64,000 bases of DNA, taken from Tragulus kanchil. Taxonomy: Eukaryota; Chordata; Mammalia; Artiodactyla; Tragulidae. Location of the stretch: contig JAIOJX010000032.1 of assembly GCA_022376925.1 (NCBI GenBank), positions 97,332,794 through 97,396,793 on the forward strand, given 5' to 3'. Positions within the stretch are counted from its first letter, which is position 1, and every line of letters begins with the position of its first letter. This document shows positions 1-10,812 of the stretch, piece after piece. The position numbers and the translations under genes were made by a program. The notes beneath the pieces are model-generated. The model ran no database searches. It was not told the DNA's origin and saw only the letters and a program-made list of their open reading frames with translations.

Positions 1-132
1 TAATAATACTTTATGCTCCGTCTCTACATGGCATGAGGCCTTCAGGGCTCCCAGATATAGGACCACACAGTCATTCTCAGTTTCCTTGTCATCTTTCATT
101 TCATATACAATTGAGAAATGCCGCACTCAAAG
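1..132. other. Left edge, nothing recognised
   Basis: A short AT-rich stretch with no recognisable repeat family or coding signal. It runs up to the left target-site duplication of the first SINE. Confidence 0.5.
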
Positions 133-146
133 CAGAGAAGAGTTTA

Positions 147-453
147 TTTATTTATTTATTTTTGGGGGAAGTTGAGGAGTGAGCGAGGTGGGTAGGCCAC
201 TTCTACTGGTCCTTCATTTATCTATTTTCATCCATCTTTGTTCTTTGGCCCGTGTGGGCCTCCCATCGCAGTGGCCTCTGTTGTCGCAGAGCACCGGCTC
301 TGGGCACATGCGCTCCAGAGCCCCAGCTCAGTAATTGGACACATCAGTCCAGCCGCTCCAAGGCACATGGGATCTTCCCAGGCCAGGGATCGAACTGGCG
401 CCCCTTGCACTGCGAGGCAGTGTCCTTATCGACTGGACCACCAGGGGAAGCCC
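147..453 (-). mobile_element. tRNA-derived ruminant SINE (CHR/SINE2-like), complete
   Basis: Read on the minus strand, the element starts with the CTTCCCTGGTGG head shared by tRNA-Glu-derived cetartiodactyl SINEs. A tRNA-type B-box (GTTCGATCCC-like) lies near 385-395. The element ends in a T/TTTA-rich tract on the plus strand, which is its A-rich tail. It is flanked by a 14-bp direct repeat, cagagaagagttta, at 133-146 and 454-467. That is a target-site duplication and proves retroposition. The central block (CTCTGGGCACATGCGC region) is shared with the SINEs at 31729, 48459, 55455 and 56251, so these five form one subfamily. Confidence 0.88.
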
Positions 454-479
454 CAGAGAAGAGTTTAAAACAAGACTGC

Positions 480-652
480 TGTATATAAAAATATAACTTA
501 TAAGGACCTACTGTGTAGCACAGAGAACTCTACTTAATACTCTGTAGTGACCAATATGGAGCAAGAATCTAAGAAGAGAGTGACATGTAACTGATCACAC
601 TTTTCTGTACACCTGAAACTAGCACAACATTGTAAATCACAGTACTCCAAGA
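480..652 (+). mobile_element. L1 3' end fragment (cetartiodactyl L1)
   Basis: The sequence resembles the L1 3' untranslated region common in cetartiodactyls. It has the segments 'gacctactgtgtagcacag', 'ctctacttaatactctgtag' and 'acacctgaaactagcacaac', ending in a short CCAA-type tail. Only the last 170 bp or so are present and there is no coding part. The minus-strand fragment at 10590-10812 comes from a related 3' end. Confidence 0.82.
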
Positions 653-1111
653 AGAGAGTTCTTTGTATGTCAATACACGCAGCTGATTATGAGTTATCGG
701 GATTCTATTATAATGAGAGGGCTTGAGAATTGTTGGTCTGAAGTTGCCTTAGGCCAGGTTTCATTAAAGCATGATAGATTTTCAGGCCAATTCCCTGTTG
801 GGGTCAATGAGTTTGGCAAGCCCATCTCCTGTCTCGGTGACAGACTTGCTTTTTATTTATTTGAAATCCACCTCCTCATAGTTGCATATCTTATTTTCTT
901 CATTTGGAGCACAATAAGGAAGTAAATTTAAGATGAATCTTCTTACGAAAGGGATTATGAGATCCGTTCTGACACTGTGTCATGCACTACAGAGGACATT
1001 TTTATTTAATTCTCAAAACACAATCCTGTAATAGCTATCATTTGTGCCAGTTTATGGATTAGGAAACAGAGGAAGCAGATATAAAATCCAATAATAATAC
1101 TTTACCACCTA
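653..1111. other. No recognised feature
   Basis: A 78-codon plus-strand open frame sits at 689-925, but it has no recognisable domain and no splice context that I can support. No repeat family was recognised with confidence. Confidence 0.5.
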
Positions 1112-1290
1112 ATATTGTGTGACCTTGGCTAGTTATTAAACTTCTAGTATATCTTAGTTTCCTCATCTGCAAAATGGGGTACAGGAACAGAACCTATAGA
1201 AAATAAAGTTGATGTGAAGATTAAAGGAGCTGATATATATTAAATACTTAGAAGAGTGTCTGGTATATTCTGATATGTATCAAATTATTA
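1112..1290 (+). repeat. MIR SINE
   Basis: The order of motifs is that of MIR: 'gtgtgaccttggctagttat', 'tcctcatctgcaaaatgggg', 'gaagattaaaggagctgata', then 'agaagagtgtctggtatatt'. The copy is old and diverged, and most of the tRNA-related head is missing. Confidence 0.85.
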
Positions 1291-1449
1291 TTTTTCTTAT
1301 ATTTTAGCCAGTATTTCCAGAATAATCCATTTACATGAACTTCAAAAGAGTCCCCTGAGGTGTACTTAGAAGGGAGCATATATATTTATCTCCAAGGAGG
1401 AAACTAATATTCAGAAGGATACATTTCATGCCCAGAGTTTTTTTTTTTA

Positions 1450-2010
1450 ATTTTAGCTTTTAATTGTGGGGGGAAGATCCCATAAAATTGACTATCTTAA
1501 CCATTTTTAAATGTACAGTTCAATAGTGTTAAGTCTATTCACATTGTTGTGTAACTCATCTCCAGAACGTTTTCCTCTTATAAAACTTGGTGTTCATTAG
1601 TCAACTCCTTCCTGTTTCCCCCTCCCTCTAGCTTCTGGCATCCACCATTCAACTTTCTGTTCTATGATTTTCAGTACCCTAAATATTTCATGTATTGGGG
1701 TGGTCAAAAGATTCATTTCAGTTTCTCCATATGATTGTATGGCAAAACTCCAACAAACATCTTGGCCAACCAGTAAGTGGAATATAACAATATTTATCTC
1801 TTTGAGACTGGTTTGTTTTATTAGCATAATGTTCTCATGGCTCATCCATGTTGTAGCATGTGTAGGAATTTCCTTCCTTTTGAAAGCTGAATAGTATTCC
1901 ATTGTGTGCATACACCAGATGTTTATCCACTCATCTATTGATAGCCACTTGGGTCGTTTCCACCTCTTGGTATTGTGAATAGTGCTGCTGTGAAGACGGG
2001 TGTTTTGGGA
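1450..2010 (-). mobile_element. Old L1 3' region (L1M-type), interrupted by a mariner MITE
   Basis: Read on the minus strand, this is the 3' part of an ancient L1. The signature is an ORF2-end/3'UTR block around 'attccattgtgtgcatacacc', 'tttatccactcatctattga' and 'gtgaatagtgctgctgtgaa'. The element is interrupted at about 1695-1773 by the mariner MITE. It ends close to the start of the first duplicated unit at about 2081. Confidence 0.82.
1695..1773. mobile_element. Mariner-type MITE (bovine mariner, BTMAR1-like)
   Basis: This is a near-palindromic element of about 80 bp. Its left end (ttggggtggtcaaaagattc) is an imperfect inverted match of its right end (acatcttggccaaccag). TA dinucleotides flank both ends (1693-1694 and 1774-1775), as expected for mariner insertion. 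It interrupts the old L1, so it is younger than that L1. The ends match what I know of the ruminant mariner MITE family. Confidence 0.82.
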
Positions 2011-2323
2011 CATCTAAGGGAATCCTAGGAGCACAGTGTGAAATAGTGTGATTACTGGTCCACATAAGAACATGAGGAGAGCTGACCTCCTGAGAGCAAT
2101 GGGAGAGAAGAGAGGATTGGGGCCAGGTGGGAGAGATAGAAAGACATGATCCAGGGAGATGACATGAAGTAGGGAACCCCTGGGAGGAGGGGCTAGGGAA
2201 GACTCCCCACTGTTGAGTGGTCAAAGACCAGAGAGGTCTAGTGTTCAGTATGAAGAGGTTGCAGTAATTGTTTCACTGTGTTCCCACTGCTTAACACACT
2301 TGGGGGAAAATCTCCTGCCCAAA

Positions 2324-2352
2324 CACACATACACACACACACACACACACAA
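2324..2352. repeat. (CA)n microsatellite
   Basis: A run of about 14 CA units with one CATACA interruption. The same tract reappears at 3450-3478 in the second duplicate copy, with the same length. Confidence 0.95.
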
Positions 2353-2623
2353 TGTAAGCTGTGTTTGGTGGAAACAGAAAGGGATTCTTATCTGGTTTGA
2401 TATGGAACAGACAGGGGTAGTGGGCAGAGGAGAGCAAACCAAGCTATCGATCATCCCATACAGTCGGACATTTGTCCCTGAGTTAGCAGAGGTGACTCAG
2501 AGGATTAGCTCCTGGGAATTCACGGACAGTTTGGGGAGGACTTTGGACTTCCGTGGAAATGTACACTAGGGATTTGGACCTCATGGAACACAGCTAGGAG
2601 CTTGGATGCAATCTTATGTTAAT

Positions 2624-2775
2624 CAGTGCTTCTTAAACCTCCATGTGTCACCAAACCACCTGAAGATCTTAATGAAATACAGACTTTGATTCAGTCAGTC
2701 TGGAGTGGTCGGGGGTTCTACATCTCAGACAAGCTTAAGCTCATGGGTGATGGTGCTGCTGCTGCTCTGAGGATC
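2624..2775 (+). mobile_element. MER5-type hAT-Charlie MITE fragment
   Basis: It begins cagtgcttcttaaacctcca and continues with 'acctgaagatcttaatgaaa' and 'tcagtcagtctggagtggtc', the order of a MER5 consensus. The 3' end is degraded. The copy at 3751-3902 is the same element in the duplicated unit. Confidence 0.75.
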
Positions 2776-3449
2776 ACACCTTGATTCCTAGGGCTCTAGA
2801 TCTCAAAGGAAGGGAAATTTCCAGATGGCATCAGAGTGCCTCAGTCTCTCTCTGTCTTTCTGGCCCTCAGTCTCTCTCCCCCCACTCTGCTTTCTCATCC
2901 TCCTTCCTCATCTGCTTCATTCTTTCCTCCTCTCCCAGTCTTCCTGAGAAAACAGGGCCCCCCTATTTTCTGGTGACAGAAAAGCTGTCAAGGACCCACG
3001 ACTCCCTTGTTAGCCCTTCACCTCAGTCCCTGCTCTGTCCCCACCCAGGGAGGGTAGAGGTCACGCAGGGTATGCTCAGAATTCCGTTCTGCCTGCTTTG
3101 GCCCAGGGCATTAGAACAGCTCTGCAGGGTGGAAACCAAAGACTCTTTCTCCATAGTTGGCCTCAGAACTCCCTCTCTCAGAAAGAGGGAAAGAGGTTGA
3201 GAGAGAGCTGACCTCCTGAGAGCAATGGGAGAGAAGAGAGGATTGGGGCCAGGTGGGAGAGATAGAAAGACATGATCCAGGGAGATGACATGAAGTAGGG
3301 AACCCCTGGGAGGAGGGGCTAGGGAAGACTCCCCACTGTTGAGTGGTCAAAGACCAGAGAGGTCTAGTGTTCAGTATGAAGAGGTTGCAGTAATTGTTTC
3401 ACTGTGTTCCCACTGCTTAACACACTTGGGGGAAAATCTCCTGCCCAAA

Positions 3450-3478
3450 CACACATACACACACACACACACACACAA
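3450..3478. repeat. (CA)n microsatellite, duplicate copy
   Basis: Second copy of the 2324-2352 tract, inside copy B of duplication 1. Confidence 0.95.
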
Positions 3479-3750
3479 TGTAAGCTGTGTTTGGTGGAAA
3501 CAGAAAGGGATTCTTATCTGGTTTGATATGGAACAGACAGGGGTAGTGGGCAGAGGAGAGCAAACCAAGCTATCGATCATCCCATACAGTCGGACATTTG
3601 TCCCTGAGTTAGCAGAGGTGACTCAGAGAGGATTAGCTCCCTGGGAATTCACGGACAGTTTGGGGAGGACTTTGGACTTCCGTGGAAATGTACACTAGGG
3701 ATTTGGACCTCATGGAACACAGCTAGGAGCTTGGATGCAATCTTATGTTA

Positions 3751-3902
3751 ATCAGTGCTTCTTAAACCTCCATGTGTCACCAAACCACCTGAAGATCTTA
3801 ATGAAATACAGACTTTGATTCAGTCAGTCTGGAGTGGTCGGGGGTTCTACATCTCAGACAAGCTTAAGCTCATGGGTGATGGTGCTGCTGCTGCTCTGAG
3901 GA
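3751..3902 (+). mobile_element. MER5-type MITE fragment, duplicate copy
   Basis: Identical in layout to 2624-2775. It is a second copy only because the whole segment is duplicated. Confidence 0.75.
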
Positions 3903-4581
3903 TCACACCTTGATTCCTAGGGCTCTAGATCTCAAAGGAAGGGAAATTTCCAGATGGCATCAGAGTGCCTCAGTCTCTCTCTGTCTTTCTGGCCCTCAGT
4001 CTCTCTCCCCCCACTCTGCTTTCTCATCCTCCTTCCTCATCTGCTTCATTCTTTCCTCCTCTCCCAGTCTTCCTGAGAAAACAGGGCCCCCCTATTTTCT
4101 GGTGACAGAAAAAGCTGTCAAGGACCCACGACTCCCTTGTTAGCCCTTCACCTCAGTCCCTGCTCTGTCCCCACCCAGGGAGGGTAGAGGTCACGCAGGG
4201 TATGCTCAGAATTCCCTTCTGCCTGCTTTGGCCCAGGGCATTAGAACAGCTCTGCAGGGGGGAAACCAAAGACTCTTTCTCCATAGTTGGCCTCAGAACT
4301 CCCTCTCTCAGAAAGAGGGAAAGAGGTTGAGAGAGAGCTGTAAATGGTATTTTTCTTGAGAAAGGTCGCTCTGGGGAGCCAAGCATGAAATGAGTGTGTG
4401 ATTGGGAGAAAGCCGTGTGGTCAACTCCCTTGTTTTCCACAGATGTTGCAGGAGTCTGAGCCAGAGTTCAGGAAAAATGTCTTCACGCAGACCCACCCCT
4501 GCCCCAGAGGCTGTGAGGAAGTTGGCAAACAACATCCAGATCTAGTCGGGCTCCGGCAACCTCACGGAAATGGGAGAATTC

Positions 4582-6760
4582 ACCCAATCTAGGGGGAAAT
4601 GGTGGCTGGAGAGCATCTAACATGAAAGGAGAGGAATAGGCAGGAAGCCTCACCGAACGGCGCAGAGCCCTGTGCTGAAGGCTCCACAGGACCCACATCC
4701 GGGAAGGAGGCACCCCCTGGCTCTCTCAGAAGGCGCTGCTGTTCCTGGGAGAGCTGTCTGCCTCTGAGGCTGTCCCCCTCACTCAGAAGCATGCACTGTG
4801 GAAGCCATCTCAGGTGGCCTCGGCCTGCGGCTGCTTGAAATGGTTTCAGCTCCTGACCAGAGACTTAAGTTCAGGCCGTGGCAGTGAGGGTGGAAGCCTA
4901 GCCACTAGACCCCCAGTGGCCAGTGGCCAGTGGCAAGACCCTGAGTTTCTATGAAGAGGCAGAAAGTAGTCAAGTAATGTGTTCGTTATGAGGGAAAAGA
5001 GTACATGGGAACAGGCATCCATGGGCAGACTCCAAGAGGGAGTTGTGCAGTCACTATAAGTCAGATCACTTTCATGGAGCATTTGTCCTAGGTTTCTTTT
5101 GGCCAGTTGTCTCGCTTTGCCTGGCTCTGAGTCCGTATTTGGTTTATCTCAGGGTACTCTAATGTGTGTACACACATCTCTTAGCCAAGATGGACTCCTG
5201 AGAAAAGGCCCATGGGTATGTTGACATTGCCTTCTATGGAGTGGCGGCCCCTCCCTTTTGACCTCTGAGGAGACTTTCTGTGCATGTGTGGTTGGGAAGG
5301 TCTCCTTGACTTCAAGAGTGAGGAGTGTGTGCTCTCTTCCTCTGGGCCAGGCTCAACGTCTCCCTCCTACTCCTGTCTTCATTTTGGAGTGTCTGTCCGC
5401 AGGGGACCACCTCCACCTGCTCAGCCTGGGGCCCATATATCTCCTGCCTCAGAAAGACTACCACTTACCTGGAGTTAAAATCTTTTCTCATTCATGCTGG
5501 GAATTTTTGTGCTGATGCGCTTACTTGCATGCTCAGTTGCTTCAGTCATATCTGACTCTTCGCAACGCTATGGAATGTAGCCCACCAGGCTCCTCTTTCC
5601 TTGGGATTCTCCAGGCAAGAATACTGGAGTGGGCTGCCATGCCTTCCTCCAGGGGATCTTCCCAATCCAGAGACTGAACCCAATCTAGGGAAATGGTGGC
5701 TGGAGAGCATCACGAAAGGAGAATAGGCGGGAGCCTAGGCGCAGAGCCCTGTGCTGAAGGCTCCACAGGACCCACATCCGGGAAGGAGGCACCCCCTGGC
5801 TCTCTCAGAAGGCGCTGCTGTTCCTGGGAGAGCTGTCTGCCTCTGAGGCTGTCCCCCTCACTCAGAAGCATGCACTGTGGAAGCCATCTCAGGTGGCCTC
5901 GGCCTGCGGCTGCTTGAAATGGTTTCAGCTCCTGACCAGAGACTTAAGTTCAGGCCGTGGCAGTGAGGGTGGAAGCCTAGCCACTAGACCCCCAGTGGCC
6001 AGTGGCCAGTGGCAAGACCCTGAGTTTCTATGAAGAGGCAGAAAGTAGTCAAGTAATGTGTTCGTTATGAGGGAAAAGAGTACATGGGAACAGGCATCCA
6101 TGGGCAGACTCCAAGAGGGAGTTGTGCAGTCACTATAAGTCAGATCACTTTCATGGAGCATTTGTCCTAGGTTTCTTTTGGCCAGTTGTCTCGCTTTGCC
6201 TGGCTCTGAGTCCGTATTTGGTTTATCTCAGGGTACTCTAATGTGTGTACACACATCTCTTAGCCAAGATGGACTCCTGAGAAAAGGCCCATGGGTATGT
6301 TGACATTGCCTTCTATGGAGTGGCGGCCCCTCCCTTTTGACCTCTGAGGAGACTTTCTGTGCATGTGTGGTTGGGAAGGTCTCCTTGACTTCAAGAGTGA
6401 GGAGTGTGTGCTCTCTTCCTCTGGGCCAGGCTCAACGCTCCCTCCTACTCCTGTCTTCATTTTGGAGTGTCTGTCCGCAGGGGACCACCTCCACCTGCTC
6501 AGCCTGGGGCCCATATATCTCCTGCCTCAGAAAGACTACCACTTACCTGGAGTTAAAATCTTTTCTCATTCATGCTGGGAATTTTTGTGCTGATGCGCTT
6601 ACTTGCATGCTCAGTTGCTTCAGTCATATCTGACTCTTCGCAACGCTATGGAATGTAGCCCACCAGGCTCCTCTTTCCTTGGGATTCTCCAGGCAAGAAT
6701 ACTGGAGTGGGCTGCCATGCCTTCCTCCAGGGGATCTTCCCAATCCAGAGACTGAACCCA
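4582..6760. repeat. Tandem direct duplication 2 (offset 1096 bp)
   Basis: Copy A is about 4582-5682 and copy B about 5678-6760, joined over acccaatct. The first 70 bp of copy B differ from copy A by many small deletions (compare 4591-4660 with 5687-5740). After that the copies agree closely apart from isolated indels. The junction lies inside a Bov-tA SINE, which is cut short at the end of copy A and complete after copy B. Confidence 0.95.
5525..5682 (-). mobile_element. Bov-tA SINE, cut by duplication junction
   Basis: The Bov-A body (catgctcagttgcttcagtc ... caagaatactggagtgggct) is present, but the tRNA-derived head is missing because the sequence jumps to the start of copy B at about 5678. 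The full element is seen at 6603-6821. Confidence 0.9.
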
Positions 6761-6821
6761 TGTCTCTGTCTCCTGCATTGGCAGGTGGGTTCTTTACCAC
6801 CAGCGCCACCTGGGAAGCCCC
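6603..6821 (-). mobile_element. Bov-tA SINE, complete
   Basis: This is a minus-strand ruminant Bov-tA. The Bov-A body reads tcagttgcttcagtcatatc through tactggagtgggctgccatg. The tRNA-derived head follows at the right, ending gccacctgggaagcccc. B-box and A-box related sequences lie in the right 70 bp. Open frames across it are the well-known translated-SINE artefact. Confidence 0.93.
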
Positions 6822-7021
6822 TTTTTACTGATGCTGCCCTTCAAAACTACAGCGATCAGGACACCCCTGCATCTCTGCCCGCTTCCTCTAGTCAACAGAG
6901 CATACTTCAGTCATGTCTGTTGGCCCATGCGATTCTCAGAGCTTCCTGAAAGAAACCAGGAGGCAGTTCTTCCAGGGTTTCAGGTAACAAAGAGGAAGCC
7001 TTGAGACACTGTTTGCCCTTA
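6822..7021. other. No recognised feature
   Basis: Single-copy sequence between the Bov-tA and a MIR. No coding or RNA signal is seen. Confidence 0.5.
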
Positions 7022-7190
7022 TGAGAGTGGTTGTGAGCACGAGCTCTAGAGTCTGACTTCCTGGATCACGTCCTAGGAAGGGTTGACTGTGTCTTTTGAC
7101 AGGCTCTGTGACCACTCTAAGCCTGTGTTTCTTCTTCTGTAAAATGGGCATCATGATATTACCTACTAATGAGTGTTGTAATGAAGACCA
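7022..7190 (+). repeat. MIR SINE
   Basis: It shows 'gagctctagagtctgacttc', 'tcttctgtaaaatgggcatc' and 'gagtgttgtaatgaag' in MIR order. Confidence 0.8.
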
Positions 7191-7773
7191 AAAATAAGAA
7201 AATAGAAGTCAATGACTTAATCTTGGGTTTGCTGGAACTTTCCTTCTGTTCTTAAGGAGAGAGAGGAGAAAAAGGTTAAGTGATTCCCCTAAGCCTAGAA
7301 AATGGTGCCACCAGATGGAGAATTTAGATATTCTGAGGCTGAATCTAATACTTTCCCCTTACATTTAGGATCTTGAACTCCTAGGCCCATCAATGACTGA
7401 AACTCTCCCCTGACCCTCACCTTGGCAGCCCAACCCTGCACTGAGCTGTTCAGAGTAGGTGTCAGCCCCAATGGGGGCTGGGATGCCCACCCTCCCCACA
7501 AGCCTGAAAAGGCTGGGTCAGCTTTCAGACCTTGGAGTTAGGCACTGTCCTTTCCCCATCAGCCTCTTCAAATACAGGCACCCCTACTAGGTGGGAGGCA
7601 TGGCGGGCCTCTGCCGAAGCCTGTCCTGGTCCAGTCACGGCACAGATGCTGACCTGCTGCTCCTTCACAACCACTGTGCCAAGCAGCATCACTCCCTGTG
7701 CACAGGTGAAGAGAGAAAAGCCCAGAGAGGTTAAGCAGCCTGCCTGAGGCCACACACTCGCACAGATGGCACA

Positions 7774-7835
7774 GTGCAAACCAGGAAGTCTGGCACCAGG
7801 GTCAGTGCGAACCAGGAAGTCTGGCACCAGGGTCT
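7774..7835. repeat. 31-bp tandem duplication
   Basis: The motif gtgcRaaccaggaagtctgg plus eleven bases occurs at 7774 and again at 7805. The matching place in copy B (about 8892) holds one unit preceded by a short remnant. Confidence 0.9.
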
Positions 7836-8124
7836 GTGCTCATCACCTCTAGAGTGCAGTTCCCAGCTCCTTCTGTCTCACAAGCGGAGGGGAAGACAAA
7901 TAGTTCTAGAAGGTACCCCCTGCACAGGATGGTGTCACACTCCCTTGCTAGTGCTCTGAGAGGCTGTTTGTGCTTATGAGAGAGGTTGTGTGCCTGAGAG
8001 TCTGGCTTCCTAGGCCATATCCCAGCCCCTGTTGGCTGTGTGTCTTTAGACAGGCTAGTTCTAGTATGTTCCACATCAACCCAGACAGAAAACAGAAGCC
8101 CTTCCTCAGCTTCCACAGAAACGA

Positions 8125-8285
8125 GAATACGTTATCTCATCTGATCCTCCCCGCAGAACTCCCAGGGGATCACTAGTGCCCTTAGTTTGACAGTGGATGG
8201 ACCTCAGAGAGGCCAAGGAACTTGCCCAGAAGACAAAGTTGTGTTACACAAGGGCTCAGCTAGTGCTTCCTGTACAAGCCTGCCT
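8125..8285 (-). repeat. MIR SINE
   Basis: Features of reversed MIR are present: 'ttatctcatctgatcctccc', 'cagagaggccaaggaacttg' and 'aagggctcagctagtgcttc'. The same element recurs at about 9218-9375 in copy B. Confidence 0.75.
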
Positions 8286-9217
8286 CAAGGCCGGCAGGCA
8301 GCATGCAACACCCTAGGGGGCCTTCTTCAGATTCTTTTATGATGTCACCATAGGCACTCAGGGTTGAGCAGGCCCTGGGTCTGGGCCCTCCAGAAACAAA
8401 CCTCAATCACCAGGGTGGGGAGGATATTGAAGAGTCACAGGAGGTGATGAGGGAGGTGTCCTGTGAAGCAGATTTCCAGAGTCTGGGATGGGGAATGAGT
8501 GAAAGCTCGGGCAGGCTTTCAGGTCAAGAGTTTCCTCAGCAACTTGGCAGCCCAACCCTGCACTGAGCTGTTCAGAGTAGGTGTCAGCCCCAATGGGGCT
8601 GGGATGCCCACCTCCCACAAGCCTGAAAAGGCTGGGTCAGCTTTCAGACCTTGGAGTTAGGCACTGTCCTTTCCCCATCAGCCTCTTCAAATACAGGCAC
8701 CCCTACTAGGTGGGAGGCATGGCGGGCCTCTGCCGAAGCCTGTCCTGGTCCAGTCACGGCACAGATGCTGACCTGCTGCTCCTTCACAACCACTGTGCCA
8801 AGCAGCATCACTCCCTGTGCACAGGTGAAGAGAGAAAAGCCCAGAGAGGTTAAGCAGCCTGCCTGAGGCCACACACTGCACAGATGGCACAGTGCGTCAG
8901 TGCGAACCAGGAAGTCTGGCACCAGGGTCTGTGCTCATCACCTCTAGAGTGCAGTTCCCAGCTCCTTCTGTCTCACAAGCGGAGGGGAAGACAAATAGTT
9001 CTAGAAGGTACCCCCTGCACAGGATGGTGTCACACTCCCTTGCTAGTGCTCTGAGAGGCTGTTTGTGCTTATGAGAGAGGTTGTGTGCCTGAGAGTCTGG
9101 CTTCCTAGGCCATATCCCAGCCCCTGTTGGCTGTGTGTCTTTAGACAGGCTAGTTCTAGTATGTTCCACATCAACCCAGACAGAAAACAGAAGCCCTTCC
9201 TCAGCTTCCACAGAAAC

Positions 9218-9375
9218 GAGAATACGTTATCTCATCTGATCCCCCCCAGAACTCCCAGGGGATCACTAGTGCCCTTAGTTTGACAGTGGATGGACCTCAG
9301 AGAGGCCAAGGAACTTGCCCAGAAGACAAAGTTGTGTTACACAAGGGCTCAGCTAGTGCTTCCTGTACAAGCCTG
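9218..9375 (-). repeat. MIR SINE, duplicate copy
   Basis: Same element as 8125-8285, in the second copy of duplication 3. Confidence 0.75.
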
Positions 9376-9819
9376 CCTCAAGGCCGGCAGGCAGCATGCA
9401 ACACCCTAGGGGGCCTTCTTCAGATTCTTTTATGATGTCACCATAGGCACTCAGGGTTGAGCAGGCCCTGGGTCTGGGCCCTCCAGAAACAAACCTCAAT
9501 CACCAGGGTGGGGAGGATATTGAAGAGTCACAGGAGGTGATGAGGGAGGTGTCCTGTGAAGCAGATTTCCAGAGTCTGGGATGGGGAATGAGTGAAAGCT
9601 CCGGGCAGGCTTTCAGGTCAAGAGTTTCAGTGGTTTCCCATGGAGTGAGGAGCTTGAGGATCCAGCCGTGAGGTTGGAGAGAGTCCAGGGCATAGGGTCG
9701 GGGAGTCAGCAGGTGTGTCCCATTAGGGCCAAGCGCTAAGGGTTTGCCGATAGGAGTAACCCCCAGAGAGATGACTGGAGTGGTGGGATATCACACCTGC
9801 CCGTCAGCAGGGAAGGTTT

Positions 9820-10020
9820 CGGAGGCCACGTGATCTGGATTCCCACCCTCATGCTTCCATTTGTTACCAGTGGGACCTTGGCAAGTTACTCAAATCTTCT
9901 ATATCTTGTGTTCCTCATCTAGGATATTAATAGGACCTAAGTCATAAATAGAATTCTTGTGAAGATGAAATAGATGAGAAAGAGAAAAGCAGCCATATGT
10001 CTGTAAACTGGCCCAGCACT
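9820..10020 (+). repeat. MIR SINE
   Basis: 'gatctggattcccaccctca' is followed by 'accttggcaagttactcaaa' and 'gttcctcatctaggatatta', as in MIR. Confidence 0.8.
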
Positions 10021-10079
10021 AAAAGCTAGGTGGTTAAGTGCTGGTCTTGCCCTTGCTGCCAGGCTGCTGTGTTCTCTTA

Positions 10080-10345
10080 TTTATTTATTCTTTGGTTTTG
10101 GTTGCTCTGCGCAAGCATTCTTTAGTTTCAGTAAGCAGGGACTACTCTTTAGTGGTGGGGTGCAGACTTCTCATTGCAGTGGCTTCTCTTGTTGTGGAGC
10201 ATGGGCTCCAGGATGAGTGAGCTTCAGGGTTTTAGCACGTGGACTCAATAGTTGTGGCACACAGGTTTCAAGTGCCCCGTCCAGGGATTGAACCTGTGAC
10301 TCTGCATTGACAGATCCTCAACCACCAGACCACCAGGGAAGTCCT
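10080..10345 (-). mobile_element. CHR-type tRNA-Glu-derived SINE
   Basis: A minus-strand element ending gaccaccagggaagtcct at the right. The tRNA-type B-box region (cagggattgaacctgtgac) lies near 10283-10301. The body repeats 'gtggcacacaggtttc'-like modules typical of CHR SINEs, and a T-rich tail faces left. Confidence 0.88.
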
Positions 10346-10589
10346 GTGATGCTCTCTTGCTGAGCATAAATAATCTCACAAAGGAGAGCAAAACAAGGGC
10401 TATTTTATATTTTTTCTAAGGATTTACAGAGAGAGGGTTTACAGTGCAAACCACAAAAATACCAGACCTCCCCTGTTGCCAGCTGATATGAGTGACTGTC
10501 GCCTCTTTGTAAATTACATTTTTAGCGTCTGTCTATTCTTCTCTTTTTCTAGATAAGATCCACTAACGTTTCAAATCAGAATTATCCTT
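10346..10589. other. No recognised feature
   Basis: Single-copy or too old to classify. The stretch 10460-10560 is not obviously repetitive, but it shows no open exon with supportable splice sites. Confidence 0.4.
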
Positions 10590-10812
10590 GCTTCTTTTTT
10601 TTTAAAAAAATTTTACTGAAGTATAATTGACTTACAATGTTGTGTTAATATCTTCTGTACAGCAAAGTGATTCAGTTTGCATATATATATATATACACAC
10701 ACATTCTTTTCCATACTCTTTCCCATTATAGTTAGTCACAAGATACTGAGTTTAGTTCCTTACGCTATACAGTGGGACCTTACTGCTTGTCCATTCTCTG
10801 TATAATAGTTTG
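10590..10812 (-). mobile_element. L1 3' end fragment (cetartiodactyl L1)
   Basis: On the minus strand this is an L1 3' UTR: 'tactgaagtataattgactt', 'gtacagcaaagtgattcag', a short (TA)n/(CA)n at 10680-10702 and 'gctatacagtgggaccttac'. A T-rich tract at 10593-10615 corresponds to the polyA tail. Confidence 0.85.

Larger units (their letters stand above)
2081..4340. repeat. Tandem direct duplication 1 (offset 1126 bp)
   Basis: Copy A is 2081-3206 and copy B is 3207-4340. The octamer gagagctg occurs before A, at the junction and at the end of B. The interiors are almost identical, with a few small differences such as cagaggatt/cagagaggatt near 2500/3626. Each unit holds a (CA)n, a MER5 fragment and otherwise single-copy sequence. 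No coding content is recognised. Confidence 0.95.
7421..9628. repeat. Tandem direct duplication 3 (offset about 1122, shrinking to 1094 bp)
   Basis: Copy A is about 7421-8534 and copy B about 8543-9628, separated by the filler ctcagcaa. The copies match closely except for a 31-bp tandem repeat present only in A (7774-7835) and small deletions in copy B (gggggct/ggggct, ccctcccc/cctccc, cctccccgc/ccccccc). The unit contains degraded minus-strand MIR pieces. No gene is seen. Confidence 0.95.

Noticed and set aside
2081..4340. CRISPR array or satellite array
   Set aside because: Only two units of 1.1 kb each occur, with no short regular repeats and spacers. The host is a mammal.
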